64,000 bases of DNA from RPQJ01 sp963823535 (lineage in GTDB: Bacteria > Pseudomonadota > Gammaproteobacteria > Steroidobacterales > Steroidobacteraceae). Made by a program: the position numbers and the translations under genes. Where the stretch lies: NCBI GenBank assembly GCA_963823535.1, contig CAWGLZ010000001.1, positions 644,795 to 708,794 on the forward strand, written 5' to 3'. The notes under the pieces are model-generated. The model did not search any database. It saw only the letters and a list, made by a program, of their open reading frames with translations, and was not told the origin of the DNA. This document shows positions 25,629 to 34,969 of this stretch, piece by piece (within the stretch, counting starts at the first letter, position 1; the number at the start of each line of letters is the position of its first letter).

Positions 25629-26733
25629 CCCAGTGTCCCGGGTGCCGGACGATCGCGACATCTCGCTGGCTGAAGTGGCGTCGACGTTGCATCGGACCGA
25701 CGGCGGGAAACCGCGGGTACGCACAGCCATCGAGGCCGATCTGGCGGCATGGAACGAGTTCGTTCTATCGCGGCCCGACGGAACGTTCTTCCACCGCATG
25801 GAGTGGAAGGATGTCCTGAAGAATGCGTTCGGGCATCGAAGCCATTACCTGATCGCGGAACGAGCCGGCGCTGTCGTCGGCGTCCTGCCGCTGGCCGAGG
25901 TCAGGAGTCGACTGTTCGGGCATTCGCTCATTTCGACGCCGTTCTGCGTATACGGCGGGATTATAGCCACCGACGCCGTAGCGTTCGCTGCGCTCGAGCA
26001 GGCGGCCTGCGATCTTGCCGTCGGGCTGAACGTCGATTACCTGGAAATGCGGAATCGCGTCAGGCGCCATGACGACTGGCCCTACAAGGCGCTGTATGTC
26101 ACGTTCCGCAAAGAGATAGAGGACGACCCGGAAAACAACCTGCTGGCCATCCCGCGCAAGCAGCGCGCAATGGTGCGAAAGGGAATCAGGGAATCGTTGC
26201 GCAGCGAGACGGACGAGGGCGTCGAGCGGCATTACCAGATGTACTCGGCGAGTCTGCGCAATCTCGGGACGCCTGTGTTCAGCCGCCGTTACCTGGAAAT
26301 CCTCAAGGAGGCCTTCGGACCGGATTGTGACGTGGTCACGATCCTCCACGGCGATGAACCGGTGGCGAGTTGCCTGAATTTCTACTTCCGCGACGAAGTG
26401 CTTCCTTATTACGGGGGTGGCACCCCGCGAGCACGCGAGGTGGCGGGCAACGATTTCATGTACTGGGAGATCATGGAGCGCGCGCGACAGCGAGGCTGCC
26501 GGATCTTCGACTACGGCCGCAGCCGCCAGGGTACGGGTGCCTACGATTTCAAGCGTAACTGGGGCTTCGAGCCCGAGCCACTCTGCTACGAGTATTTCCT
26601 GGTTCGCCGCGACGAAATGCCGAACCTGAGTCCCACCAATTCGAAGTACGGCAAAGCCATCGAGATGTGGCGCCGGATGCCGCTGTGGCTGACGCAGCTG
26701 GTCGGGCCACCGGTCGCCAAGTACCTCGGGTAG
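25618..26733 (+). CDS. FemAB family XrtA/PEP-CTERM-associated protein
   Basis: The 371-residue protein has a GNAT-like fold of the FemAB type, with W-x-x-V-L-K near the start, an IPRKQRAMVRKG motif (about residues 179-190) and the family signature FDYGRSRQGTGAYDFKRNWG (about 300-319). Known FemAB proteins transfer aminoacyl groups from tRNA; the XrtA-linked members have no proven substrate. It sits between the deacetylase and the amidotransferase, as in other XrtA loci. Confidence 0.92.
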   Translation: MSADPVSRVPDDRDISLAEVASTLHRTDGGKPRVRTAIEADLAAWNEFVLSRPDGTFFHRMEWKDVLKNAFGHRSHYLIAERAGAVVGVLPLAEVRSRLFGHSLISTPFCVYGGIIATDAVAFAALEQAACDLAVGLNVDYLEMRNRVRRHDDWPYKALYVTFRKEIEDDPENNLLAIPRKQRAMVRKGIRESLRSETDEGVERHYQMYSASLRNLGTPVFSRRYLEILKEAFGPDCDVVTILHGDEPVASCLNFYFRDEVLPYYGGGTPRAREVAGNDFMYWEIMERARQRGCRIFDYGRSRQGTGAYDFKRNWGFEPEPLCYEYFLVRRDEMPNLSPTNSKYGKAIEMWRRMPLWLTQLVGPPVAKYLG

Positions 26734-26743
26734 ATGCCGCGCG

Positions 26744-28678
26744 ATGTGTGGCATTTACGGAATTCTCTCGCTCGCCGGCAGCGCCCGCCGCCCGCCGGAA
26801 GTATTGGCTCGAATGGGCGATGCCATCGTTCATCGCGGTCCGGACGATTCGGGTGCGATGGTCGATGGCGAGATGCTGATGGGGATGCGCCGCCTGTCGA
26901 TCATCGACGTCACGGGCGGGCACCAGCCGATCGCCAGCGAGGACGGCCAGACGGTAGTCGTCTGCAACGGTGAGATCTATAACTTCCAGTCGCTGCGTCG
27001 CGAACTGGAGGCCGCCGGTCATCGCTTCAGTACGCGCAGCGACTCGGAGGTCGTCGTGCATGCCTACGAGCAGTACGGCGACGATTTTCTCGGCAGGCTG
27101 GAAGGCATGTTCGGACTCGCGGTCTGGGACCGCCGGCGACGACGCCTCATCGTCGCGCGTGACGCGATCGGCATCAAGCCCCTGTATTTCCGGCTCGGGC
27201 CGCATGAGCTCATGTTCGCGTCCGAGGCAAAGGCGATCCTGGCGGTGCCCGGAGTTCCGGCTCGGCTCGATCAGCACGCGCTGGCGCAGTACTTGTCCGT
27301 CGGTTACGTCAGTGCGCCGAACTGCATGTTCGAGGGACTGCAGAAGCTCGAGCCCGGCACGGCGTTGATCGCGGAGGCCGGCAAGGTCCGCCGGCACCGG
27401 TACTATCGCCTGCCCGACAGCGTCGATCTCGCGCGAACCGAGGATCAGTGGATCGAGGCGGTTCGGGCCGAACTGGAACGTGCCGTCCGGGAACAGATGG
27501 TCAGTGACGTTCCGCTTGGCGCATTCCTGAGTGGCGGCATCGACTCCAGCGCGGTCGTGGCCTTCATGAGCCGCGCCAGTTCGCAGCCCGTGAAGACGTA
27601 CTCGATCGGCTTCCAGGGTTCGACGGGAGCGCAGCTCTACAACGAGCTGCCGTACGCGCGTCAGGTCGCCGAACAGTTCAAGACGCAGCACCGCGAGATC
27701 GTCGTCCAGCCCGACGTGGCGACGATGCTGCCGGAACTGGTCTGGCACATGGATGAACCGATCGCGGATGCGGCCTTCATCACGACGTATCTGGTGTCGA
27801 AGTTTGCGCGCCAGGACGTCACGGTCATCCTGTCCGGAGTCGGCGGAGACGAGTTGTTCGGTGGATACAAGCGCTACCTCGACGAGCACTACCGCAGTCT
27901 CTATCGACGCATCCCCGGACCGCTCCGGTCGGGGGTGATCACGCCGCTGGCGCGCCTGCTGCCTAGCGACCGGCACAGCCGGTTGCTGAACAAGATGCGC
28001 CTGGCCAAGGCATTCCTGCTGGCCGACAGCCTGCCCTTCGAGGAGCGGTACCGGTCCTACATGCAGGTTTTCGATTCCTCGGAGCGTGCGGCAATGCTAA
28101 AGCACTCGCCGCAGGACTTCGACGACTGCATTCAGCGCGGGTTTTCGGCGGCGCAGACCAGCGATCCACTGCGGCAGTTGATGGACGTGGACTTTGCGAC
28201 GCAGTTGCCGGATGACCTGCTGCTGCTCACGGACAAGATGAGCATGGCGGTCTCGCTGGAATGCCGGGTCCCGCTGCTCGATCAGCGCCTCGTGGAGCTT
28301 GCTGCGCGCATGCCCGGGCACCTCAAGGTGCGGGGCGGGGAACTGAAACACGTCCTGAAGCGTGCGCTGTCGGGCGTTCTGCCGGAGTCTATCCTGCACC
28401 GCGAGAAGCGGGGTTTTGGCGCGCCGATGGGCGCCTGGCTGCGCGCTGAACTCGCGCCGGTTCTGCGGGACGTGCTCTCAAGGGAGTCGGTCGTTCGACG
28501 GGGACTATTGGATCCGGATTCCGTGGCCACGACGATCCGTGAGCACGAGCAGCAGCGGGCTGACCGTACGGATCATCTCCTGGCGCTGATCAACCTCGAG
28601 ATCTGGTGCAGGCTTTACCTCGATGGCCGGAGTGCGGTCGGTGTTGCCGACGACTTGCGGCAGGCGCTCGCGGCATGA
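26744..28678 (+). CDS. Asparagine synthase-like amidotransferase (1)
   Basis: The 644-residue protein has an N-terminal class II glutaminase domain starting at catalytic Cys2 (MCGIYGI), with HRGPDD and CNGEIYN motifs, then an asparagine-synthase-type ATP-pyrophosphatase domain with FLSGGIDSSA. In EPS clusters such enzymes are thought to amidate sugar carboxylates, for example uronic acids, rather than make asparagine. The AlgD encoded nearby would supply a uronate. The next gene overlaps it by an ATGA. Confidence 0.92.
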   Translation: MCGIYGILSLAGSARRPPEVLARMGDAIVHRGPDDSGAMVDGEMLMGMRRLSIIDVTGGHQPIASEDGQTVVVCNGEIYNFQSLRRELEAAGHRFSTRSDSEVVVHAYEQYGDDFLGRLEGMFGLAVWDRRRRRLIVARDAIGIKPLYFRLGPHELMFASEAKAILAVPGVPARLDQHALAQYLSVGYVSAPNCMFEGLQKLEPGTALIAEAGKVRRHRYYRLPDSVDLARTEDQWIEAVRAELERAVREQMVSDVPLGAFLSGGIDSSAVVAFMSRASSQPVKTYSIGFQGSTGAQLYNELPYARQVAEQFKTQHREIVVQPDVATMLPELVWHMDEPIADAAFITTYLVSKFARQDVTVILSGVGGDELFGGYKRYLDEHYRSLYRRIPGPLRSGVITPLARLLPSDRHSRLLNKMRLAKAFLLADSLPFEERYRSYMQVFDSSERAAMLKHSPQDFDDCIQRGFSAAQTSDPLRQLMDVDFATQLPDDLLLLTDKMSMAVSLECRVPLLDQRLVELAARMPGHLKVRGGELKHVLKRALSGVLPESILHREKRGFGAPMGAWLRAELAPVLRDVLSRESVVRRGLLDPDSVATTIREHEQQRADRTDHLLALINLEIWCRLYLDGRSAVGVADDLRQALAA

Positions 28679-29874
28679 GGGTACTGTTCGTCTGTCATCG
28701 GGTTCCGTACCCACCCAAGCGCGGGGGAAAAATCCGTCCCTTCAATATCATCCGCCACCTTCACGAGCAGGGGCACGAGGTGACGGTGGCCTCCCTGGCC
28801 CGTTCCTCCACGGAACAGGAAGAGGCCGGCGGGCTGCAGAGCTATTGCACGGAGCGAATCGTCGAGGTGGTGGATGATCGACGGGCGTGGCCACGAATGG
28901 TCGCCTGGCTTCCGACGACCCGACCGTCGAGCTTCGGATACTTTCACTCGCCGCGCCTTCGGGAACGGATCAACGAGTACTGGCGTGCCGGGGTCCCCGA
29001 CCTCATATTCGTCCATTGCTCGTCGGTGGCGCCCTACGTTGCGGACCTGAAGGCCGGGCTCAAGATCCTCGATTTCGGCGACATGGACTCGCAGAAATGG
29101 AGGGAATACTCGCAGCACCGGTCGTTTCCGCTGTCGGCGGGTTATTGGCTGGAGGCAGTCAAGCTCGAGCGCACCGAACGGCTGCTGGCGGGCAAGTTCG
29201 ACCTCGCGACGTGCACGACGCGTGCGGAGATGGAGTCGCTGCGGGCGTTGGGGGTGACAACCCCATCGGACTGGTTTCCGAACGGCGTCGACGCCGAGTT
29301 TTTCAGACCCGGAGACGTGACCTACGAGCCGGACTTGGTAACCTTCGTCGGCCGCATGGACTACTTCCCGAACCAGCAGGCGGTGACCCGGTTCTGCGCC
29401 GAGGTGCTGCCTGAGCTGCAGCATAGACGTCCTGGGACGCGCTTCGAAATCGTCGGTGCGGATCCGCCGCAACGGATTCGCGACCTCGCGGCGTTGCCGG
29501 GAGTCACGGTCACAGGCTCGGTTCCCGACGTGCGACCGTTCGTAGCTCGTGCGTCGTTCACCGTCGCGCCGCTCGAGATCGCACGCGGGACGCAGAACAA
29601 GATCCTGGAGTCGATGGCCATGGGCGTGCCGGTGGTCTGCAGCCGCCAGGCGGCGGGTGGCGTCGACGCTGTCCCGGGGCAACACCTGCTGGCCTACGAC
29701 GACTCACAGCAGTTCGTCGCCGCAATGCTGCGGCTGCTGGAGTCGCCCGAAGAGCGGGGACGGTTCTCCGATGCCGCGCGCGCGCGCGTGCTGTCGAATC
29801 ACAGTTGGCCGAGCTCGATGCGACGTGTCGATGCGTTGATTGACTCACAGTTCAGAAAGCGGCTCGCGGCCTAG
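28675..29874 (+). CDS. Glycosyltransferase, XrtA system (stp1 type)
   Basis: The 399-residue GT-B glycosyltransferase has N-terminal VCHRVPYPPKRGGKIRP and C-terminal group-1 features: FVGRMDYFPN, a PLEIARGTQNKILE motif and MAMGVPVV. It matches the first sugar transferase of exosortase A loci. The ATG at 28675 overlaps the previous stop (ATGA). It probably adds a sugar to the lipid-linked repeat at the inner face of the membrane; donor and acceptor are unknown. Confidence 0.9.
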   Translation: MRVLFVCHRVPYPPKRGGKIRPFNIIRHLHEQGHEVTVASLARSSTEQEEAGGLQSYCTERIVEVVDDRRAWPRMVAWLPTTRPSSFGYFHSPRLRERINEYWRAGVPDLIFVHCSSVAPYVADLKAGLKILDFGDMDSQKWREYSQHRSFPLSAGYWLEAVKLERTERLLAGKFDLATCTTRAEMESLRALGVTTPSDWFPNGVDAEFFRPGDVTYEPDLVTFVGRMDYFPNQQAVTRFCAEVLPELQHRRPGTRFEIVGADPPQRIRDLAALPGVTVTGSVPDVRPFVARASFTVAPLEIARGTQNKILESMAMGVPVVCSRQAAGGVDAVPGQHLLAYDDSQQFVAAMLRLLESPEERGRFSDAARARVLSNHSWPSSMRRVDALIDSQFRKRLAA

Positions 29875-29905
29875 AATCCCTGGATCAACGCAAGCGGACA
29901 AGCGC

Positions 29906-31222
29906 ATGAAGATCAGCATTTTCGGGCTCGGTTACGTGGGTGCAGTGTCGATGGCTTGCCTTGCGCGGGACGGACACGACGTCACCGGTGTCGACCTCGA
30001 TCCCGTGAAGCTCGACCTGATCAGGGCGGGCCGATCGCCGATCGTCGAGGAAGGGATCCAGGACCTGACGGCCCAGGTGGTGTCGAGCGGCCGGGTGACG
30101 GTCACGAACGACGTCGCGGAGGCTGTTCGGTCCACGCGGCTTTCGTTCATCTGCGTGGGTACGCCATCGAGCCCGAACGGCAGCCAGGACCTGTCCGCCG
30201 TCCGGCGCGTGGCCGAGCAGATCGGCACCGCGCTGAAGGACAAGGCCGAGTACCACACGGTCGTCATGCGTTCCACGATCCAGCCCGGGAGCATGGACGA
30301 GGTGGTGCGGGCGGGCCTCGAGGCGGCCAGCGGCAAGCGGGCCAACGTCGACTTCGGACTGGGTTTCCAGCCCGAATTTCTGCGCGAAGGCAGTTCGATC
30401 AAGGATTATGACAACCCACCGTTCACGGTCATTGGGACGGAGGACGAGCGTGCCGCAGACGTGCTGCGCGAGGTCTTCGGTCACCTGGACTGCGAGTTCG
30501 TGGTCACCTCCATCGGCGTCGCGGAGATGCTCAAGTATGCCTGCAATGCCTTCCATGCCGTGAAGATCACGTTCGCGAACGAGATGGGCCGCCTCTCGCG
30601 ATCGGTCGGCGTCGATTCGCGGGCAGTGATGGACCTCGTGTGTCGCGACAGGCGCCTCAACATCTCGCCCGCGTACCTGAAGCCCGGCTTCGCTTTCGGC
30701 GGTTCGTGCCTGCCCAAGGATCTTCGGGCGCTGACCTACGTCGGCAAGCTCAACGACGTGACGACGCCGATGCTCGGCAACGTGATGGGGAGCAATCGAG
30801 CGCACATCGACCATGCGCTGGATCTGGTGGCGGAGTCTGGCAAGCGCCGCATCGGAATGATCGGCCTGAGCTTCAAGGCCGGGACGGACGACCTGAGGGA
30901 GAGTCCGCTGGTGACGGTTGCCGAACGCCTGATCGGCAAGGGCTATGACCTGCGCATCTATGATCCCGAAGTAAATCTTTCGCGGCTGCTGGGGGCCAAC
31001 AAGCGCTATATCGAGGGCAGCATTCCGCACATCGGGAGCCTGATGTCCGATGACTGTGCCGCAGTCGTCCGGCATGCCGAGGTGTTGATCGTGGGCCTGG
31101 GTAGTCGTGACGTCCTGTCCGTGATCGAGGCAAACGCCGTACCCGAGCAGCGGATCGTCGACCTGGTGGGCGTACCGGCGGATCGGCTTGGACCTGGGGT
31201 CAGTCAGGGCGTGTGCTGGTAA
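29906..31222 (+). CDS. algD: GDP-mannose 6-dehydrogenase (AlgD-like)
   Basis: The 438-residue nucleotide-sugar dehydrogenase has the NAD motif GLGYVGAVS near the N-terminus and catalytic Cys268 in FGGSCLPKD, the same position as in Pseudomonas AlgD. Segments such as SFKAGTDDLRESPLV and the end in GVCW also match AlgD rather than UDP-glucose dehydrogenases. It would oxidise GDP-mannose to GDP-mannuronate. The ATG at 29906 gives the family start (KISIFGLGYVG). This suggests a mannuronate-containing EPS. Confidence 0.92.
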   Translation: MKISIFGLGYVGAVSMACLARDGHDVTGVDLDPVKLDLIRAGRSPIVEEGIQDLTAQVVSSGRVTVTNDVAEAVRSTRLSFICVGTPSSPNGSQDLSAVRRVAEQIGTALKDKAEYHTVVMRSTIQPGSMDEVVRAGLEAASGKRANVDFGLGFQPEFLREGSSIKDYDNPPFTVIGTEDERAADVLREVFGHLDCEFVVTSIGVAEMLKYACNAFHAVKITFANEMGRLSRSVGVDSRAVMDLVCRDRRLNISPAYLKPGFAFGGSCLPKDLRALTYVGKLNDVTTPMLGNVMGSNRAHIDHALDLVAESGKRRIGMIGLSFKAGTDDLRESPLVTVAERLIGKGYDLRIYDPEVNLSRLLGANKRYIEGSIPHIGSLMSDDCAAVVRHAEVLIVGLGSRDVLSVIEANAVPEQRIVDLVGVPADRLGPGVSQGVCW

Positions 31223-31257
31223 GCGTATCCATCGGATCGCAACGGGAGCCGTGCCGG

Positions 31258-32310
31258 ATGAGCGTCACGCCCGCGCTGGCGGAAGGTCGATGGCTCAGGC
31301 TTGCGACCGCGGTCGTCGGGCTGACGGTGCCTTTGATCTGGCTGTGGACGACCGTCACGCCTTCGGAAGTGACCGTGAGAATCCGCAATGGGCTCGCCGC
31401 TCAGGTGGGAAGGCCGGCGGATTTCGACTGGACACCCGACCGAGTCCCGCCTACTTACCTCGTGAATCGGTCGGGCGTGCCCGCGGCATTCCAGGAGATT
31501 GCCGCCGGCATGCATGCCGGCAGTCCGTCATCGGACAGGGAGTCCGAGTTCGAGCGTTCCCTTGCAATCGCGCGCGAACTGATGCGGGCGCCGAATCGAA
31601 AGGGCTCGCCGATCGGGGCCGACACGCTCCGCACGTATCGAGCCATCACGGAGGAGGGCCGTGGGTACTGCGCCGACTTCGTCAAGGTGTTCAATGGCCT
31701 CGCGCTGGCTGGGCAGATGCCCGTACGGCAGTGGGGCTTCGCCTTCTCGGCCTTCGGTTCCGGACACACCTTCAATGAGGTGTTTGATCACGATCGGGGC
31801 AAGTGGGTGCTGGTGGACAGCTTTCATTCGCTGTTCTTCGTCGACCCGGAGACCCGCGAGCCATTGTCGGTTCTGGAGGTCCACGACCGCCTGCTGAACC
31901 TGCATGACCTGCGGTCCGATGTGGAAATCGTTCGAATCGTACCCGACCGATTCCCGTTCCGTTCAGAAGCCCTGGCGCTGAACTACTATCGACGAGGCAT
32001 GCAGCAGCTCTGGCTGGTCTGGGGGAACAGCGTCTTCGATTTCGAGGAGCATCCGGTCACCGGCCTGGTTTCCCGCGTGTCCCGCGCGGCAGCACAGCTC
32101 GTGGGCCTCGTCATCGGCCGGTATCCAGCAATCCGGATCTATCCCGAGGGTGTCAGTGAGCGGGACCTGCGCGAATTGTTCAGGGCTCGGACAGAGTTCT
32201 TCCTGGCGCTGGCGGCCTGCGGCGTCTCGTTCCTGGTATTCGGCCTGCAGGGCTGGCGATCGTGGCGCGGCCGCGAAACCGGCAGGGGTACGGTGCGGGG
32301 GGGCGAATGA
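31258..32310 (+). CDS. Membrane-anchored transglutaminase-like protein
   Basis: The 350-residue protein has one N-terminal and one C-terminal hydrophobic segment flanking a transglutaminase-like domain. A probable triad is visible: Cys138 in GRGYCADF, His170 in GSGHTFNE and Asp187 in WVLVDSFHS. Bacterial members are usually proteases or protein cross-linkers in the envelope. The gene lies directly before xrtA with an ATGA overlap. The ATG at 31258 is preferred; a GTG at 31213 overlapping algD is possible. Confidence 0.78.
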   Translation: MSVTPALAEGRWLRLATAVVGLTVPLIWLWTTVTPSEVTVRIRNGLAAQVGRPADFDWTPDRVPPTYLVNRSGVPAAFQEIAAGMHAGSPSSDRESEFERSLAIARELMRAPNRKGSPIGADTLRTYRAITEEGRGYCADFVKVFNGLALAGQMPVRQWGFAFSAFGSGHTFNEVFDHDRGKWVLVDSFHSLFFVDPETREPLSVLEVHDRLLNLHDLRSDVEIVRIVPDRFPFRSEALALNYYRRGMQQLWLVWGNSVFDFEEHPVTGLVSRVSRAAAQLVGLVIGRYPAIRIYPEGVSERDLRELFRARTEFFLALAACGVSFLVFGLQGWRSWRGRETGRGTVRGGE

Positions 32311-33833
32311 GGAGCCGGGACCGGTCGCGACTCGTCGCCCTGTTGTTCGTGCTGCTGCTCTGCATTGGCTGGCAGTACCATGCGACGATCGCCTCGATCG
32401 TCGACAAGTGGCAGTCGGATGCGGCCTTCTCGCATGGCGTCATCATTCTCCCGCTGAGCCTCTGGCTGGCGTGGCGGAAGCGCGCGGAACTAGGACAAAC
32501 GCGCTTCGCGCCGTCCTGGTGGGGCGTGCTGGCGATGCTGGGCTGCGTGGCAACGTGGGTGCTCGCGCGCGGCACTGGTGTACTGGTGATCGAGCAGTTT
32601 GCGGTGGTGGCCATGGTCCCGGCGGCCGTGCTCGCCGTGCTGGGCGTTCGGGCGGCCGCGGTGCTGGCTTTTCCACTCGGGTTTCTTCTTTTCGCCGTGC
32701 CGGCCGGACGTGGCCTGGTTCCGGTGCTGATGCAGCTGACTGCAGAGATCGGAACCTGGGCGCTCAAGCTCACCGGAATCCCGGTCTATCGGTCGCACAT
32801 GTTCATCACGATTCCGGCGGGCGAGTTCGAGGTCGCCCGTACCTGCAGCGGACTCAACTACTTCGTCACGGGCCTGGTACTCGGCGTGCTCTACGCGTAC
32901 CTCACCTACGCCGGTTGGAAGAAGCGACTGTTGTGCGTGCTCGCGTTCATTGCCGTTCCCATCCTTGCCAACGGACTCCGGGTCTACGTCACGATCCTGG
33001 TGTCCCACCTCACGGACATGCATTTCGGTCCCGGTACCGAGCACGTGACGTTTGGTCGAATCTTCTTCGTCCTGGTCATGCTGCTGATGTTCTGGATCGG
33101 CCGTCGCTGGCGTGACGACGATCCGCCGGGAGGGGAAGCGCCGACCGGTCGGCCGCCACAGGCTTCTACGACCCCGGTCACGTGGCCCGCAATCCCCGCT
33201 TCCCTGGTGCTGGCCGTAGCGGGACCCAGCTATCTTGCGTCGTTTTCAACCGCTGCGGCGGCGGCGGGTTCCGGGATAGGCGCCGTCGGCGTCGTTTCAC
33301 TGCCCGCCGGTCAAGCAGATTGGCATGGTCCAGTGGCGGATGTGACCGCGTGGCGTCCGGCGTACAAAGGCGCGATATCGGAGCAGCAGGCGATCTATCG
33401 CTCTCCTGACGGATCACGCGTGGATGTGTACGTTGGTCTGTACGGACTCGGGACGACCGCCGGTGCCGAGATGATCCGGTTCGAGAACCGACTGTTTCCG
33501 GCCGAGGGTGGCAGTCTGGCTCAAAGTGCGACGATCGACTTGCTGACATCGGAGGGTGCGCGCCTGGCTGTTCGGGAGGTCCAGGGCCGCAGTGGCGGCA
33601 GCGTACGGCTGGTCTGGCAATGGTTCGTCGTTGGCGACCGGCCGATGGTGAGCCCGTATGCGGTGAAGGCACATGAAGCGCTCGCACTCGTTACGCGTGG
33701 AGCGAAGACGGAACGGGTGATCACGCTCAGCACGACGGCGGGGACCGGTTCGCGCGAGCGCCTGCAGTCCTTCGTCAACGCGCACCCGTCCTGCGTGCTA
33801 TCGGGGTTTGCGATCGAGGCATGCGGAGGATGA
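32307..33833 (+). CDS. xrtA: Exosortase A fused to EpsI domain
   Basis: The 508-residue multi-pass membrane protein has an exosortase domain (about residues 1-270) and a C-terminal EpsI-type domain (about 330-508) with the DWHGP and WRPAYKGAI patterns. The transpeptidase residues are visible: Cys180 in ARTCSGLNYF, Arg225 in ANGLRVYV and His246 in TEHVTFGRIFF. It would cleave PEP-CTERM tails of exported proteins such as the one at 61117-61686. The ATG at 32307 overlaps the preceding stop and removes a non-family extension. Confidence 0.95.
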   Translation: MRSRDRSRLVALLFVLLLCIGWQYHATIASIVDKWQSDAAFSHGVIILPLSLWLAWRKRAELGQTRFAPSWWGVLAMLGCVATWVLARGTGVLVIEQFAVVAMVPAAVLAVLGVRAAAVLAFPLGFLLFAVPAGRGLVPVLMQLTAEIGTWALKLTGIPVYRSHMFITIPAGEFEVARTCSGLNYFVTGLVLGVLYAYLTYAGWKKRLLCVLAFIAVPILANGLRVYVTILVSHLTDMHFGPGTEHVTFGRIFFVLVMLLMFWIGRRWRDDDPPGGEAPTGRPPQASTTPVTWPAIPASLVLAVAGPSYLASFSTAAAAAGSGIGAVGVVSLPAGQADWHGPVADVTAWRPAYKGAISEQQAIYRSPDGSRVDVYVGLYGLGTTAGAEMIRFENRLFPAEGGSLAQSATIDLLTSEGARLAVREVQGRSGGSVRLVWQWFVVGDRPMVSPYAVKAHEALALVTRGAKTERVITLSTTAGTGSRERLQSFVNAHPSCVLSGFAIEACGG

Positions 33834-34969
33834 ATGCGACGCCAGCGGCTCCGCAGGTGACGCATGTGATCTTCCGGCTCGACTATGGCGGCCTGGAGAA
33901 CGGTCTCGTCAACCTGGTGAACCGGATGCCGGCGGACCGCTACCGGCACTCCATCGTGTGCCTGGCAGGTTACGGAGCGGAGTTCCGCCGGCGCATACGA
34001 CGGGACGACGTCGAAATCGTCTCTCTCGACAAGCAACCGGGCAAGGATCCTGCTGCATACGCGAGAATGTGGCGCATCCTGCGCAGGCTCCGTCCGACGA
34101 TAGTGCACACCCGGAATCTAGGAACCGTGGACATGCAGTGGGTGGCCGCCGCGGCGGGTGTTCCGCGGAGGGTCCACGGCGAGCACGGCTGGGAGGCCTC
34201 GGACCCCTGCGGCCGAAACCCGCGCAGCCTGCGCATCCGGCGTGCGTGCCGACCCGTCATCCACCGGTATGTGCCGATGTCCCAGGACATTGCGCGCTGG
34301 CTCGAGACGGACGTGGGCGTGGCGAGCGAGCGGATCCGGCAGGCCTACAGCGGAGTCGATACGATCCGGTTCCAGCCGGCGCTCGCTCGAGGCACGGCCG
34401 AGCATTCGACCCGGGGGATTCGCATCGGTACGATGGGTCGTCTCGATCCGGTCAAGAATCACGCGTCTCTTCTAAGGGCACTGCGCGCGATCCTTGACCG
34501 CCGTCCCGATCTCGAGCCCCGCCTCAGGCTGATAATCGTCGGTGACGGTCCGCTGCGCACGTCGCTGGAGGCGCAGGCCCGGACGCTGGGACTGGCCGGG
34601 CACGTCGAGTTCATGGGAACCCGAGACGACACGCCGGAGATCATGAGGACGCTGGATGTTTTCGTTCTGCCATCGCTCAACGAGGGCATCTCGAACACGA
34701 TACTCGAGGCCATGGCGAGCAGTCTGCCGGTGATCGCCGCCCGGGTCGGGGGAAACCCCGAACTGGTGGTGGACGGGGTCACCGGGCTGCTGTACGAAGC
34801 CGATGCGCAGGAGGGGCTCGAAAGGGGCCTGTTGCATTATCTGGACGACCCGGCCCGACGCCGGTTGCACGGCCAGGCGGGCCGCGAGCGCGTCCTGGCG
34901 AGCTTTGGCCTGGACGCAATGGTCCAACGATACATGGATATTTACGACGAACTGACATGTGCGGCATAA
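33830..34969 (+). CDS. Glycosyltransferase, XrtA system (stp2 type)
   Basis: The 379-residue GT4-type glycosyltransferase has N-terminal VIFRLDYGGLENGLVNL, MGRLDPVKNH mid-protein and the C-terminal donor motif PSLNEGISNTILEAMA (E-x7-E type). It matches the second sugar transferase of exosortase A loci and follows xrtA with an ATGA overlap. An ATG at 33821 in frame is an alternative start. It overlaps the next gene by 13 bases. Confidence 0.9.
   Translation: MNATPAAPQVTHVIFRLDYGGLENGLVNLVNRMPADRYRHSIVCLAGYGAEFRRRIRRDDVEIVSLDKQPGKDPAAYARMWRILRRLRPTIVHTRNLGTVDMQWVAAAAGVPRRVHGEHGWEASDPCGRNPRSLRIRRACRPVIHRYVPMSQDIARWLETDVGVASERIRQAYSGVDTIRFQPALARGTAEHSTRGIRIGTMGRLDPVKNHASLLRALRAILDRRPDLEPRLRLIIVGDGPLRTSLEAQARTLGLAGHVEFMGTRDDTPEIMRTLDVFVLPSLNEGISNTILEAMASSLPVIAARVGGNPELVVDGVTGLLYEADAQEGLERGLLHYLDDPARRRLHGQAGRERVLASFGLDAMVQRYMDIYDELTCAA

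Noticed and set aside
26549..27976. 475-codon minus-strand ORF over the first amidotransferase
   Set aside because: It is antisense to a gene with intact Cys2 and SGGIDSS motifs and shows no domain of its own.
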